A stretch of 5,854 nt of DNA, taken from contig DKQZ01000045.1 of assembly GCA_002471975.1 (NCBI GenBank), positions 2,223 through 8,076 of the forward strand. The letters run 5' to 3'. This document shows, piece by piece, positions 1 to 5,160 of this stretch (the stretch's first letter is position 1; each line of letters starts with the position of its first letter). Origin of the DNA: Dialister sp. UBA7295. Its GTDB lineage: Bacteria; Bacillota; Negativicutes; Veillonellales; Dialisteraceae. Position numbers and translations under genes: made by a program. Under the pieces are notes generated by a model. It was given only the letters and a program-made list of their open reading frames with translations, did no database searches and had not been told where the DNA came from.

Positions 1-71
1 TCGAGAAGGGGGCTCCGCGAAGCGGTGGGGGCACGAACCTGTCGAAACGCTTCCCGGCAGGAGCGATGAAA

Positions 72-236
72 ATGATAAGAATGAAATGGTTTCCAATGCT
101 GCTTTTTATCCTGATGCCCATGACAACCGATTGTGAGAGGAAACTGCACATACGACGAAAAATTATATTCCTCACAAATGAGAGCCAAAGGCAATATCTA
201 AAAACTCGCGCCCAAAGGGCGCCACCTTCCCGATAA
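72..236 (+). CDS. Possible small ORF with hydrophobic N-terminus, running into a repeat
   Basis: This is a 54-residue reading frame starting at ATG 72, eight bases after an AGGAG (59-63). An in-frame ATG at 66 is too close to that site. The N-terminus (MIRMKWFPMLLFILMPM) is a short basic stretch followed by a hydrophobic core, as in a signal peptide or single membrane helix, then TTDC, which is a poor lipobox match. From about residue 37 the frame reads through the first 138-bp repeat and ends at a TAA inside it, so the C-terminus (RAQRAPPSR) is repeat-derived. It could be the stump of a gene cut by repeat insertion, or chance. No family is recognised. Confidence 0.2.
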   Translation: MIRMKWFPMLLFILMPMTTDCERKLHIRRKIIFLTNESQRQYLKTRAQRAPPSR

Positions 237-593
237 TCCCGATATTCCCGAGAACCCCGACCATCTCCGATTCAAAAGTTTCCTACCTATAGTTTCCCAG
301 CAAAAAGAGTTCCGAACGAGAGCCGAAGGCAAAATCTAAAAACTCGCGCCCGAAGGGCGCCACCTTCCCGATAATCCCGATACTCCCGAGATTCCCGATC
401 ATCCCCGATTCAAGAGTTTCCCACCTATAGTTTCCCGGCAAAAAGAGTTCCGAATGAGAGCCAAAGGCAATATCTAAAAACTCGCGCCCGCAGGGCGCCA
501 CCTTCCCGATACCCCCGATATTCCCGATAACCCCGACCATTCCCGATTCAAAGGCTGTCCACCTATAGTTTCCCATATCAAAAGAGTGCCCCT
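180..593. repeat. Three tandem 138-bp repeats (dispersed element, minus orientation)
   Basis: Three head-to-tail units start at 180, 318 and 456, each opening with GAGAGCC, with a period of exactly 138 bp. The first two differ at about 12 of 138 positions without indels. The third matches well until its last 25 bases or so. Each unit, read on the minus strand, contains GAATCGG, four to five GGG runs nine bases apart, AAGGTGGC, a GCGCCC/GGGCGC hairpin (208-222, 346-360, 484-498) and GAGTTTTTAGA. The period is a multiple of three, so units B and C are open in one minus-strand frame (283-576, 46 residues per unit). Unit A carries a TAG there. No good ribosome binding site precedes that frame, so the array is annotated as non-coding. 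Confidence 0.9.
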
Positions 594-612
594 GATTTCA
601 GGGGCACTCTTT
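581..612 (-). terminator. Intrinsic terminator of the glycohydrolase gene
   Basis: The arms AAAGAGTGCCCCTGA (581-595) and TCAGGGGCACTCTTT (598-612) are perfectly complementary. On the minus strand the stem ends in TTTT, 15 bases after the stop codon of the gene that ends at 627. On the plus strand it also ends in TTT, so it may act in both directions. Its outer edge coincides with the AAAAGAGT end of the last 138-bp repeat unit. Confidence 0.85.
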
Positions 613-626
613 GCGATTCACGAACT

Positions 627-1439
627 TTATTTCCCAAACATTTCCTTAAATTCCACGAAGTTCCTCTTATCCTCCCCGCACCAGACGGCGAAGATGATTT
701 CATCGAAAAGATTTCTCATATCTTCATACATGAGGACGGTATGGAAATCATCGGCCACGTCGTAGGGATCATGACCGAATACCCCGCAGCCCCAGGCACC
801 CAGTGTGATGGTCCGGCAGCCTTTGGAAGCAAAGAGGGAGAGAGTATAGCGGATCCGCCTGAGGCGGATGGTCCGTATTTCATAAGGAGCAAGCCTGTTG
901 GCCGGTCCGCGGAGGTCCGGTGCTGCCAGGGTGATGACCGAAGTCTCCCGGGGCGGTCCGAAAAGGGCATAATCCTCGTCCCGGCTCTTCCGGAATATTT
1001 CCACATGAGGCGAATAAATCATGCCGTCCGATTCGAGGCCCGAAAGGGAGCGGTTGTAGGCATAGAGCTTCGAGCCCTCCCGGGACGCGAGGGACGCATA
1101 GAGCGTGCTTTCCCGGCAGAGGCATTCCTCCTGGGACACCGCGCCCCATAGATAGCCGCCGCCCGGTTCATAGGCATTGGCGAAATTGAGGACTCCCTCC
1201 CCGGCATGGTCCATGGTATCTCCCTCCACCACGGAAATGATTCCTTTCCCGGTGCGGGGGCGCTTTTTCACTTCTTCTGCCAGGATTTCCAGATTTCCGG
1301 GAAGGGACACTTCTGCCTGTTGGAGCTCTGCCAGGGGATGGCGGAAACTCCAGGCCTTCCCATCGACCGTCTCGTACAGCCCTTTCCGGAGAATTTCATG
1401 ATTCTCCTTCGCAATGGCCTGATTCTTCGCGTAATCCAA
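627..1439 (-). CDS. Microbial-type poly(ADP-ribose) glycohydrolase (TIGR02452 / DUF2263 family)
   Basis: This 270-residue cytosolic protein belongs to the bacterial PARG group of the macrodomain superfamily, which cleaves O-glycosidic ribose-ribose bonds of poly(ADP-ribose) and releases ADP-ribose. The family signature GGG-X(6-8)-QEE is intact: GGG at residues 94-96 and QEE at 104-106, inside YEPGGGYLWGAVSQEE. By analogy Glu106 is the catalytic acid. The upstream NFANA (86-90) and the late loop LGAWGCGVFGHDP (213-225) fit ADP-ribose and diphosphate binding. The N-terminus (AKENHEILRKGLY) also resembles the family, and the length is typical. The start is TTG 1437-1439, chosen because GGAGG lies six bases upstream and no ATG is available. 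It lies downstream of the LMW-PTP homologue, possibly in the same transcript. The substrate in this host is unknown; no ADP-ribosyltransferase is visible nearby. Confidence 0.9.
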   Translation of the reverse strand: MDYAKNQAIAKENHEILRKGLYETVDGKAWSFRHPLAELQQAEVSLPGNLEILAEEVKKRPRTGKGIISVVEGDTMDHAGEGVLNFANAYEPGGGYLWGAVSQEECLCRESTLYASLASREGSKLYAYNRSLSGLESDGMIYSPHVEIFRKSRDEDYALFGPPRETSVITLAAPDLRGPANRLAPYEIRTIRLRRIRYTLSLFASKGCRTITLGAWGCGVFGHDPYDVADDFHTVLMYEDMRNLFDEIIFAVWCGEDKRNFVEFKEMFGK

Positions 1440-1445
1440 AATGAA

Positions 1446-1450
1446 CCTCC
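1446..1450 (-). promoter_or_regulatory. Ribosome binding site fixing a TTG start
   Basis: GGAGG on the minus strand lies six bases before TTG 1437-1439. The only nearby alternative start codons lack such a site, so the glycohydrolase very probably initiates at TTG, which usually lowers translation. Confidence 0.75.
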
Positions 1451-1473
1451 GGGAAATAAGAAATATTTTTCCG

Positions 1474-1506
1474 CAGCTGCCGCCTGAAAGCTGAAAGCGG
1501 CAGCTG
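1474..1506. repeat. 10-bp inverted repeat downstream of the LMW-PTP homologue
   Basis: CAGCTGCCGC (1474-1483) and GCGGCAGCTG (1497-1506) are perfect inverted arms around a 13-base loop that contains CTGAAAG followed by CTGAAA. On the minus transcript the stem is followed by A-rich, not T-rich, sequence, so it is not an intrinsic terminator. It may affect mRNA between the two genes. Confidence 0.6.
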
Positions 1507-1507
1507 A

Positions 1508-1549
1508 CGGCTGATGGCTAATGGCTAACGGCTAACGGCTAACGGCTAT
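1508..1549. repeat. Heptamer array (C/T)GGCT(A/G)A, six units
   Basis: Six 7-bp units run at 1508, 1515, 1522, 1529, 1536 and 1543, consensus CGGCTAA (TTAGCCG on the minus strand). The unit nearest the gene contains the TAG stop (1546-1548) of the LMW-PTP homologue. The array lies after the stop in that gene's direction, so copy-number change would not alter the protein. Confidence 0.85.
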
Positions 1550-2004
1550 TTCACCCATTCCCGGAATTTCTGGACCAGAATCTTGCAGGCCTCCTCGGAA
1601 TCCCGGAAAGCCTTCTCGAAAGACCCGCGGCCATAGGGATTGGAAATTCCTTCCTCGCTGCCATAAGCCGAAGACAGGAGAGAGAGCTTGTTATCCACGT
1701 CGCCGCCCAGCGTATTGAAAATGCGGGGATCCTGCAGATTGTCCATGAAATAAATGTAATTGTACTGATCGTAAGTCTTCCATTCCAGGGGAAGGGCCTC
1801 CCTTGGGCTGCAGGGGACGCCATGGGCCTTCAGCACTTGCCGTCCCTCTTCACAGAGGGGACCACCCACTTTTTCAAATCGTGCGGAGGACACATAAATC
1901 TTCTCTTCCAGACCGGCCTTCTTCACCAGATCCTTCATGATGAATTGCGCCATCGGCGGCTCCCCGGTACCGGTGTGGGAAATGAAAAGCAGCTTGATCA
2001 TCAT
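1546..2004 (-). CDS. LMW protein-tyrosine-phosphatase homologue lacking catalytic residues
   Basis: This 152-residue protein has the length and layout of low-molecular-weight tyrosine phosphatases: LLFISH at the N-terminal strand, PMAQFIMKDLV after the P-loop, and NPYGRGSFEKAF...ACKILVQKF near the C-terminus. The active-site loop, C-X5-R-S/T in active enzymes, reads S9-HTGTG-E15-P. The nucleophilic Cys is Ser, the phosphate-binding Arg is Glu, and the Asn after the loop's Gly is also gone. The general-acid Asp of the DPY motif is Asn122 (NPY). Known chemistry of the family needs these residues, so phosphatase or arsenate-reductase activity is not expected; a binding or regulatory role is inferred. 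The reading frame is intact. The start is ATG 2002-2004, seven bases after AGGGGAG (2012-2018); the next codon is also ATG. It lies 106 bp before the glycohydrolase. Confidence 0.85.
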   Translation of the reverse strand: MMIKLLFISHTGTGEPPMAQFIMKDLVKKAGLEEKIYVSSARFEKVGGPLCEEGRQVLKAHGVPCSPREALPLEWKTYDQYNYIYFMDNLQDPRIFNTLGGDVDNKLSLLSSAYGSEEGISNPYGRGSFEKAFRDSEEACKILVQKFREWVK

Positions 2005-2040
2005 AGTAGAACTCCCCTTTTTACAATGAATTCTTCTTTC

Positions 2041-2081
2041 ATTATAGCCTATTTTATACAGGTTGAGGAAATATTTTCCAA
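2041..2081 (-). promoter_or_regulatory. Candidate sigma-A promoter for the LMW-PTP homologue
   Basis: On the minus strand TTGGAA (2076-2081) and TATAAA (2053-2058) are separated by 17 bases. A consensus TATAAT (2041-2046) lies slightly downstream as an alternative -10. Either would give a leader of roughly 30-45 bases. Confidence 0.5.
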
Positions 2082-2114
2082 AACAGTCCTTCCTGAATCC
2101 CAGCTTTCAGGCAG

Positions 2115-2139
2115 AAAAAATCTCGCAGCCGGGGCGGGA
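2115..2139 (-). terminator. Weak candidate terminator after the membrane protein gene
   Basis: On the minus strand TCCCGC (2134-2139) and GCGAGA (2121-2126) pair with one mismatch around a seven-base loop and are followed by six Ts (2115-2120). The short imperfect stem makes read-through into the next gene likely. Confidence 0.3.
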
Positions 2140-2149
2140 TTGAAAGCTT

Positions 2150-2710
2150 TTATACAGATGAAACGGCCATGAATAGGCTGACGGCCCCGTCGGAAAGGAG
2201 CGGGATGGCGCCCAGAATGTAGGCCGTTTCTTCGTCGATTTTATAGTAAATCATGTAGGACCCGAAGGAGAGAAGGGTGGCGGCGCCGATACAGAGGGCA
2301 GAGAGGAGGAAGGAAAGGAGGGAAAGGCTTTTGGCTTCGAAGAGGACTCCCAGGGCCAGGGTCTCCAGGAGGGTCCAGCATACGATGAGGAGGAGTTCCG
2401 TAGTGGGGGTGCGGCCGAAAATTTTTGAGGTTATAAATAGAAGTATAAAATAAATGATAAGGGTCGTAAGGGACAGGGTGCCGCTCCCATGCCAGGCGGA
2501 GGGGAGGGGAAGTCCGTGGATGCCATAGATGGTGAGTCCCACGCCGCCCAGACCGAAGAGGGCAAGGAAGAGAAATAAAATCCCCGAAAGGCCGCTGGTC
2601 CAGCCCGTATTTCCACTGGGCTTAAAGGCGGAGAGCCACCAAAAAGTATAGAATAATGCGCCGATGGCCAGGGAAAACTGGCCGAAAACTACGTCTTTCA
2701 AAGGAGTCAT
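2150..2710 (-). CDS. Six-helix integral membrane protein of unknown function
   Basis: I do not recognise the family. The 186-residue protein is strongly hydrophobic, with about six membrane segments near residues 8-27, 42-63, 78-95, 104-123, 128-153 and 160-182. Short polar links include FKPSGNTGW (29-37), SKIFGRTPT (95-103) and YYKIDEETAY (155-164). There is no soluble domain, cysteine cluster or signal peptidase site. ATG 2708-2710 is preferred because AGAAGG (2718-2723) lies seven bases upstream; a TTG at 2714-2716 adds two residues but is only one base from that site. Trp, Tyr and Phe in YTFWWL (21-26) and the repeated GLGG/GIHGL glycines are its most distinctive stretches. It has its own promoter, divergent from the permease gene. 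A transporter or envelope role would be a guess. Confidence 0.75.
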   Translation of the reverse strand: MTPLKDVVFGQFSLAIGALFYTFWWLSAFKPSGNTGWTSGLSGILFLFLALFGLGGVGLTIYGIHGLPLPSAWHGSGTLSLTTLIIYFILLFITSKIFGRTPTTELLLIVCWTLLETLALGVLFEAKSLSLLSFLLSALCIGAATLLSFGSYMIYYKIDEETAYILGAIPLLSDGAVSLFMAVSSV

Positions 2711-2733
2711 GGTCAAGCCTTCTTTCTATTTCC

Positions 2734-2763
2734 ATTATAGCGCGGGGAGAGGGAAATAGTCAT
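2734..2763 (-). promoter_or_regulatory. Candidate promoter for the membrane protein gene
   Basis: On the minus strand a perfect TATAAT (2734-2739) lies 18 bases from ATGACT (2758-2763), which matches four of six -35 positions. The start codon is about 23 bases beyond the -10. Confidence 0.5.
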
Positions 2764-2820
2764 ACTTCTTCGCCGGCCGCCTTTGTAGAAATTTCCATTG
2801 ACCATAGAAAACAGCAAAGA

Positions 2821-2834
2821 GATTCAGCTGAATC
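2821..2834. promoter_or_regulatory. Perfect 14-bp palindrome in the divergent control region
   Basis: GATTCAGCTGAATC is self-complementary with no spacer. It sits between the promoter of the membrane protein gene and the AT-rich promoter region of the permease, where an operator would be expected. No regulator can be assigned. Confidence 0.35.
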
Positions 2835-2889
2835 GGATGGACTCAACGGAAAGTGCGTCATTGAATTCCAGTTTTTGGCAGAGATGAAA

Positions 2890-3014
2890 TAATTCGGTGC
2901 ACCTAATTATAAGTAATAAAAATGATTGATTACATTCATAATCCAAAATCTATATATTATTTTTAAACTTGGACGAAATTGATTATTTATTTCCGCCATG
3001 CATTGTGTTAAAAT
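2890..3014 (+). promoter_or_regulatory. AT-rich promoter region of the permease gene
   Basis: The 2711-3144 intergenic stretch carries no supported gene apart from the uORF candidate at 3096. Its 2890-3014 part is markedly AT-rich. The best promoter is an extended -10, TGTTAAAAT (3006-3014), giving a leader of about 120 bases. An alternative is TTGATT (2926-2931) with TATATA (2951-2956), spacing 19. GATTA (2928-2932) and TAATC (2939-2943) form a small inverted repeat overlapping that -35. I looked for a known riboswitch in the leader and recognised none. Confidence 0.4.
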
Positions 3015-3095
3015 AAAGCTATCAGGTAATGTGGTGTCAATTCATCGGCATAAGGCGATTCCAGACGGCAGGAAGGGGCCGGGAAAAGCGGATCG

Positions 3096-3152
3096 ATGAA
3101 AAAATGGACCCTTGTTTTTCAGGGCAGCGAGAGGAGTTTTGGGTATGAGTGA
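3096..3152 (+). CDS. Possible 18-residue upstream ORF overlapping the permease start
   Basis: ATG 3096 opens a short frame (MKKWTLVFQGSERSFGYE) whose TGA at 3150-3152 lies just inside the permease gene, in a different frame from ATG 3145. Translating it would carry ribosomes across the permease ribosome binding site, as in translational coupling. Its own binding site is weak: AGGAAGGGG (3070-3078) is too far upstream. It may be fortuitous. Confidence 0.2.
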   Translation: MKKWTLVFQGSERSFGYE

Positions 3153-4440
3153 ATTTCAATTTTACCTGGCCATCGTCATCTTCCTCCTGACTTACGGTGG
3201 AATCATGGCGGAGAAGGTTCCGAGGACCATTTGCTCGCTCATTGGCGGCGGCGCAATGATTTATTTCGGATTCCTGACTGAAACTGAAGCTTTCAAGCAG
3301 TTTATCGACTGGAACACGCTGGGCCTCCTGGCCGGCATGATGATCCTGATTTCCGTCGTGAAGAAATCCGGTTTCTTCCGCGTCGTGGCTTTGTGGACCA
3401 TGAAGAAATCCAAAGGGTCTCCCCGTATGCTGCTGGTTCTGCTTTCTGTAGTCACCGCTGTTTCTGCATCTTTCCTGGATGCCGTTACGGCAGCACTTTT
3501 GATTGCACCATTGACGATTTCCCTCTGCCGTATGCTGAAACTGAATCCGGTTTCCCTTCTGGTGGCAGAAATCTTCATGTGTAACGTCGGTGGTTCCGGC
3601 ATGATGGTCGGCGATCCGCCAAACGTCATGATCGGGTCCGCGACCCATCTGAATTTCCTTGATTTTACTGAAAATACCGGTCCACTTGCCGTAATCACCG
3701 TATTCATGACCCTGTGCTGCATCATCTGGCTCTTCCGTAAGGAACTGCCTCATGGCAATCTGCCCCAGGAAGAAGTGGACAAGATTGACGTGATGAGCGC
3801 TGTAGAAGACAGAAAACTCTTCAACCGTTCCCTCACCGTTCTGGGTCTCACGATTCTCGGATTCATCGGCCATGCTCATTTCGGACTTGATACGGCAACC
3901 ATCGCCATGACCGGTGCAGTCGTAGCCATGCTGGTCTGCGGAATCAATCCGGATGATGCCATGAAAGAAATCGATCTGGATACCCTCTTCTTCTTCATGG
4001 GACTCTTCGTCCTGGTCGGCGGTCTTGAAAAAGCAGGCGTCATCAATGCCATCGCCAAATGGGGCGTAAACCTTGCCGGCGGCGATCATCACCTGATTAC
4101 CTTCCTCATCCTCTGGATTTCCGGCCTGGCCTCTGCCTTTATCGACAACATTCCGTTCACTGCCACCATGATTCCACTGATTAAAGATATGCAGTCCCTC
4201 ATGGGCCTCGCTCATGCAGACTACATGTGGTGGGCCCTCTCTGTCGGCGCCTGCTATGGCGGCAACGGTACCTCCATCGGCGCATCCCCGAACGTCATCA
4301 TGATTGCTATCGCAGCCAAAGAAGGCCATTACATCTCCTATGGCCAGTTCATGAAATGGTGCTTCCCCATGATGATCCTCTCCCTGATTATCGGTTCCGC
4401 ATATATTGAAATCCGCTACTTCATGCTTGCAGGACTGTAA
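3145..4440 (+). CDS. ArsB/NhaD-family (ion transporter superfamily) permease
   Basis: This 431-residue inner-membrane protein has about eleven membrane segments and the two-repeat fold of the ion transporter superfamily, with a cytosolic linker near residues 198-228. In the first half FLDAVTAALL (110-119) is the re-entrant hairpin and NVGGSGMMVGDPPN (147-160) the signature loop. In the second half FIDNIPFTATM (332-342) and GGNGTSIGASPNV (372-384) are the equivalents. Length matches ArsB and NhaD transporters. Family members move arsenite/antimonite or exchange Na+ for H+; the sequence does not decide between them, so no gene symbol is given. Most relatives have DN-V-T-T and GGT-A-T in the first half; here they are DAVTA and GGSGM. 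Start ATG 3145 is eight bases after AGGAG (3132-3136). It is a single-gene unit with its own terminators. Confidence 0.88.
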   Translation: MSEFQFYLAIVIFLLTYGGIMAEKVPRTICSLIGGGAMIYFGFLTETEAFKQFIDWNTLGLLAGMMILISVVKKSGFFRVVALWTMKKSKGSPRMLLVLLSVVTAVSASFLDAVTAALLIAPLTISLCRMLKLNPVSLLVAEIFMCNVGGSGMMVGDPPNVMIGSATHLNFLDFTENTGPLAVITVFMTLCCIIWLFRKELPHGNLPQEEVDKIDVMSAVEDRKLFNRSLTVLGLTILGFIGHAHFGLDTATIAMTGAVVAMLVCGINPDDAMKEIDLDTLFFFMGLFVLVGGLEKAGVINAIAKWGVNLAGGDHHLITFLILWISGLASAFIDNIPFTATMIPLIKDMQSLMGLAHADYMWWALSVGACYGGNGTSIGASPNVIMIAIAAKEGHYISYGQFMKWCFPMMILSLIIGSAYIEIRYFMLAGL

Positions 4441-4450
4441 TTGTAGAAAT

Positions 4451-4479
4451 AAAAAACTGCCCTTTATGGGCAGTTTTTT
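4451..4479 (+). terminator. First intrinsic terminator of the permease gene
   Basis: ACTGCCC (4456-4462) and GGGCAGT (4468-4474) form a stem with a TTTAT loop, followed by TTTTT and preceded by a matching A run. It lies 10 bases after the TAA stop. Confidence 0.9.
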
Positions 4480-4481
4480 GT

Positions 4482-4505
4482 GCCCCGCCGCCGGCGGGGC
4501 TTTTT
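4482..4505 (+). terminator. Second, GC-rich terminator in tandem
   Basis: GCCCCGCC (4482-4489) and GGCGGGGC (4493-4500) pair perfectly around GCC and are followed directly by TTTTT. Starting two bases after the first terminator, it works as a back-up and isolates the permease from the repeats beyond. Confidence 0.85.
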
Positions 4506-4533
4506 CTGTAAGGAAAACCGGAGGAAGATATAC

Positions 4534-4635
4534 TTTTGAATCGGGAATTGTCGGGGTTGGTTTCGGGGATGTCGGGACTGCCGGGAAGGTGGCGCCCTTC
4601 GGGCGCAGAGTTTATAATGTTGGCCTTTGGCCACC
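4534..4635 (+). repeat. Dispersed repeat element, single copy, plus orientation
   Basis: ACTTTTGAATCGGGAATTG opens a copy of the same element as the 138-bp array, here inverted relative to it. Five G runs start at 4543, 4553, 4565, 4574 and 4583. AAGGTGGC and the GCGCCC-TTC-GGGCGC hairpin (4592-4606) follow, then AGAGTTTATAAT and GGCCTTTGGCC, the counterpart of GCCTTTGGCTC in the array. Confidence 0.85.
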
Positions 4636-4691
4636 GGCCGGCATGAATGGGGTTAGTTTCATTTCGTAATTGATGTCCGGCATATTGACTG

Positions 4692-4944
4692 GTACCGTTA
4701 GTACACCCGCAGCACCTGCTCGCGGGAGCTTCCCGCAAGAGGAAGCCGGGCGGGATAGTGACGCAGATGGTTTGCGTCACTATCTATTAACTTATTAACC
4801 CCTATGTACAGCTTCTCGGGTGAAATAGTACCAAAGCCATCAAGGCTCATTAACCATTAACCTCTATGTACAGTAATACGAAATAAAGTCGCCCCCCAAC
4901 GAGGCAAGTTGTTCATCTTGTTAATCGTTATCCTTTATGTCCAG
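4692..4944 (+). other. Run of hairpins with three degenerate 28-bp motif copies
   Basis: No gene is seen here. Hairpins occur in series: GTAC arms at 4692-4704, GCAG/CTGC at 4709-4719, GCGGGA/TCCCGC at 4722-4736, and a perfect 12-bp stem GATAGTGACGCA/TGCGTCACTATC at 4754-4784. A 28-base motif then recurs at 4784-4811, 4846-4873 and 4917-4944; its core is TTAACCCCTATGTACAG, TTAACCTCTATGTACAG and TTATCCTTTATGTCCAG. Each copy directly follows or overlaps the end of a stem-loop: the 12-bp stem, AGCC-ATCAA-GGCT, and CAAG-TTGTTCAT-CTTG. The strand is arbitrary. It could be a structured RNA or a decayed repeat. Confidence 0.55.
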
Positions 4945-4995
4945 TTCCCCGGCCTAAAAGGTGCTGCAGTTATCGTACTCATTTCCATATAAAAA

Positions 4996-5075
4996 TGCGG
5001 CGCCTTTTTCTGCTGCGCCGCACCTTCCCGACAGTCCCGGGATGCCCGGGATTCCCGACATCCCCGATTCAGAAG
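4996..5075 (-). repeat. Dispersed repeat element, variant copy
   Basis: Read on the minus strand this copy has CTGAATCGGGGATG, then G runs matching plus positions 5062, 5054, 5045, 5036 and 5027 (about nine bases apart), then AAGGTG. In place of the usual hairpin it has a different one: TGCGGCGC (4996-5003) with GCGCCGCA (5015-5022) around an 11-base pyrimidine-rich loop. Confidence 0.8.
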
Positions 5076-5128
5076 CTGTTTCGGTACGGATGATTGTTCG
5101 TGCAAGATGCCGGGATATTTTGCACAAT

Positions 5129-5155
5129 AAAAAAGACCGTCATGTAACGGTCTTT
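5129..5155 (-). terminator. Intrinsic terminator of the ArsR-family gene
   Basis: AAAGACCGT (5132-5140) and ACGGTCTTT (5147-5155) form a nine-base-pair stem with loop CATGTA. On the minus strand it ends in six Ts (5129-5134). It starts five bases beyond the stop codon. Confidence 0.9.
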
Positions 5156-5160
5156 AATAA

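Noticed and set aside
283..576. A 97-residue glycine-rich repeat protein in the tandem array
   Set aside because: There is no usable ribosome binding site (the upstream sequence is the terminator stem), differences between units are freely non-synonymous, and other copies of the element are clearly non-coding. Kept only as a finding about frame preservation.
1474..1506. Intrinsic terminator between the LMW-PTP homologue and the glycohydrolase gene
   Set aside because: The stem is good, but on the minus transcript it is followed by AAAAA, not a T run.
3015..3144. Riboswitch in the permease leader (sodium, fluoride or manganese type)
   Set aside because: I could not match any conserved core I know, and only short weak stems such as CCCT/AGGG are visible.
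3037..4329. A 430-codon open frame antisense to the permease gene
   Set aside because: It is codon-aligned with the permease, so it stays open simply because the permease avoids TTA, CTA and TCA codons. Its product is a His/Asp/Gln-rich sequence with no recognisable domain and no good start context.
4784..4944. CRISPR array
   Set aside because: The 28-base copies are too divergent, only three exist, the intervals differ (34 and 43 bases), each is tied to a stem-loop, and no cas gene is in the window.
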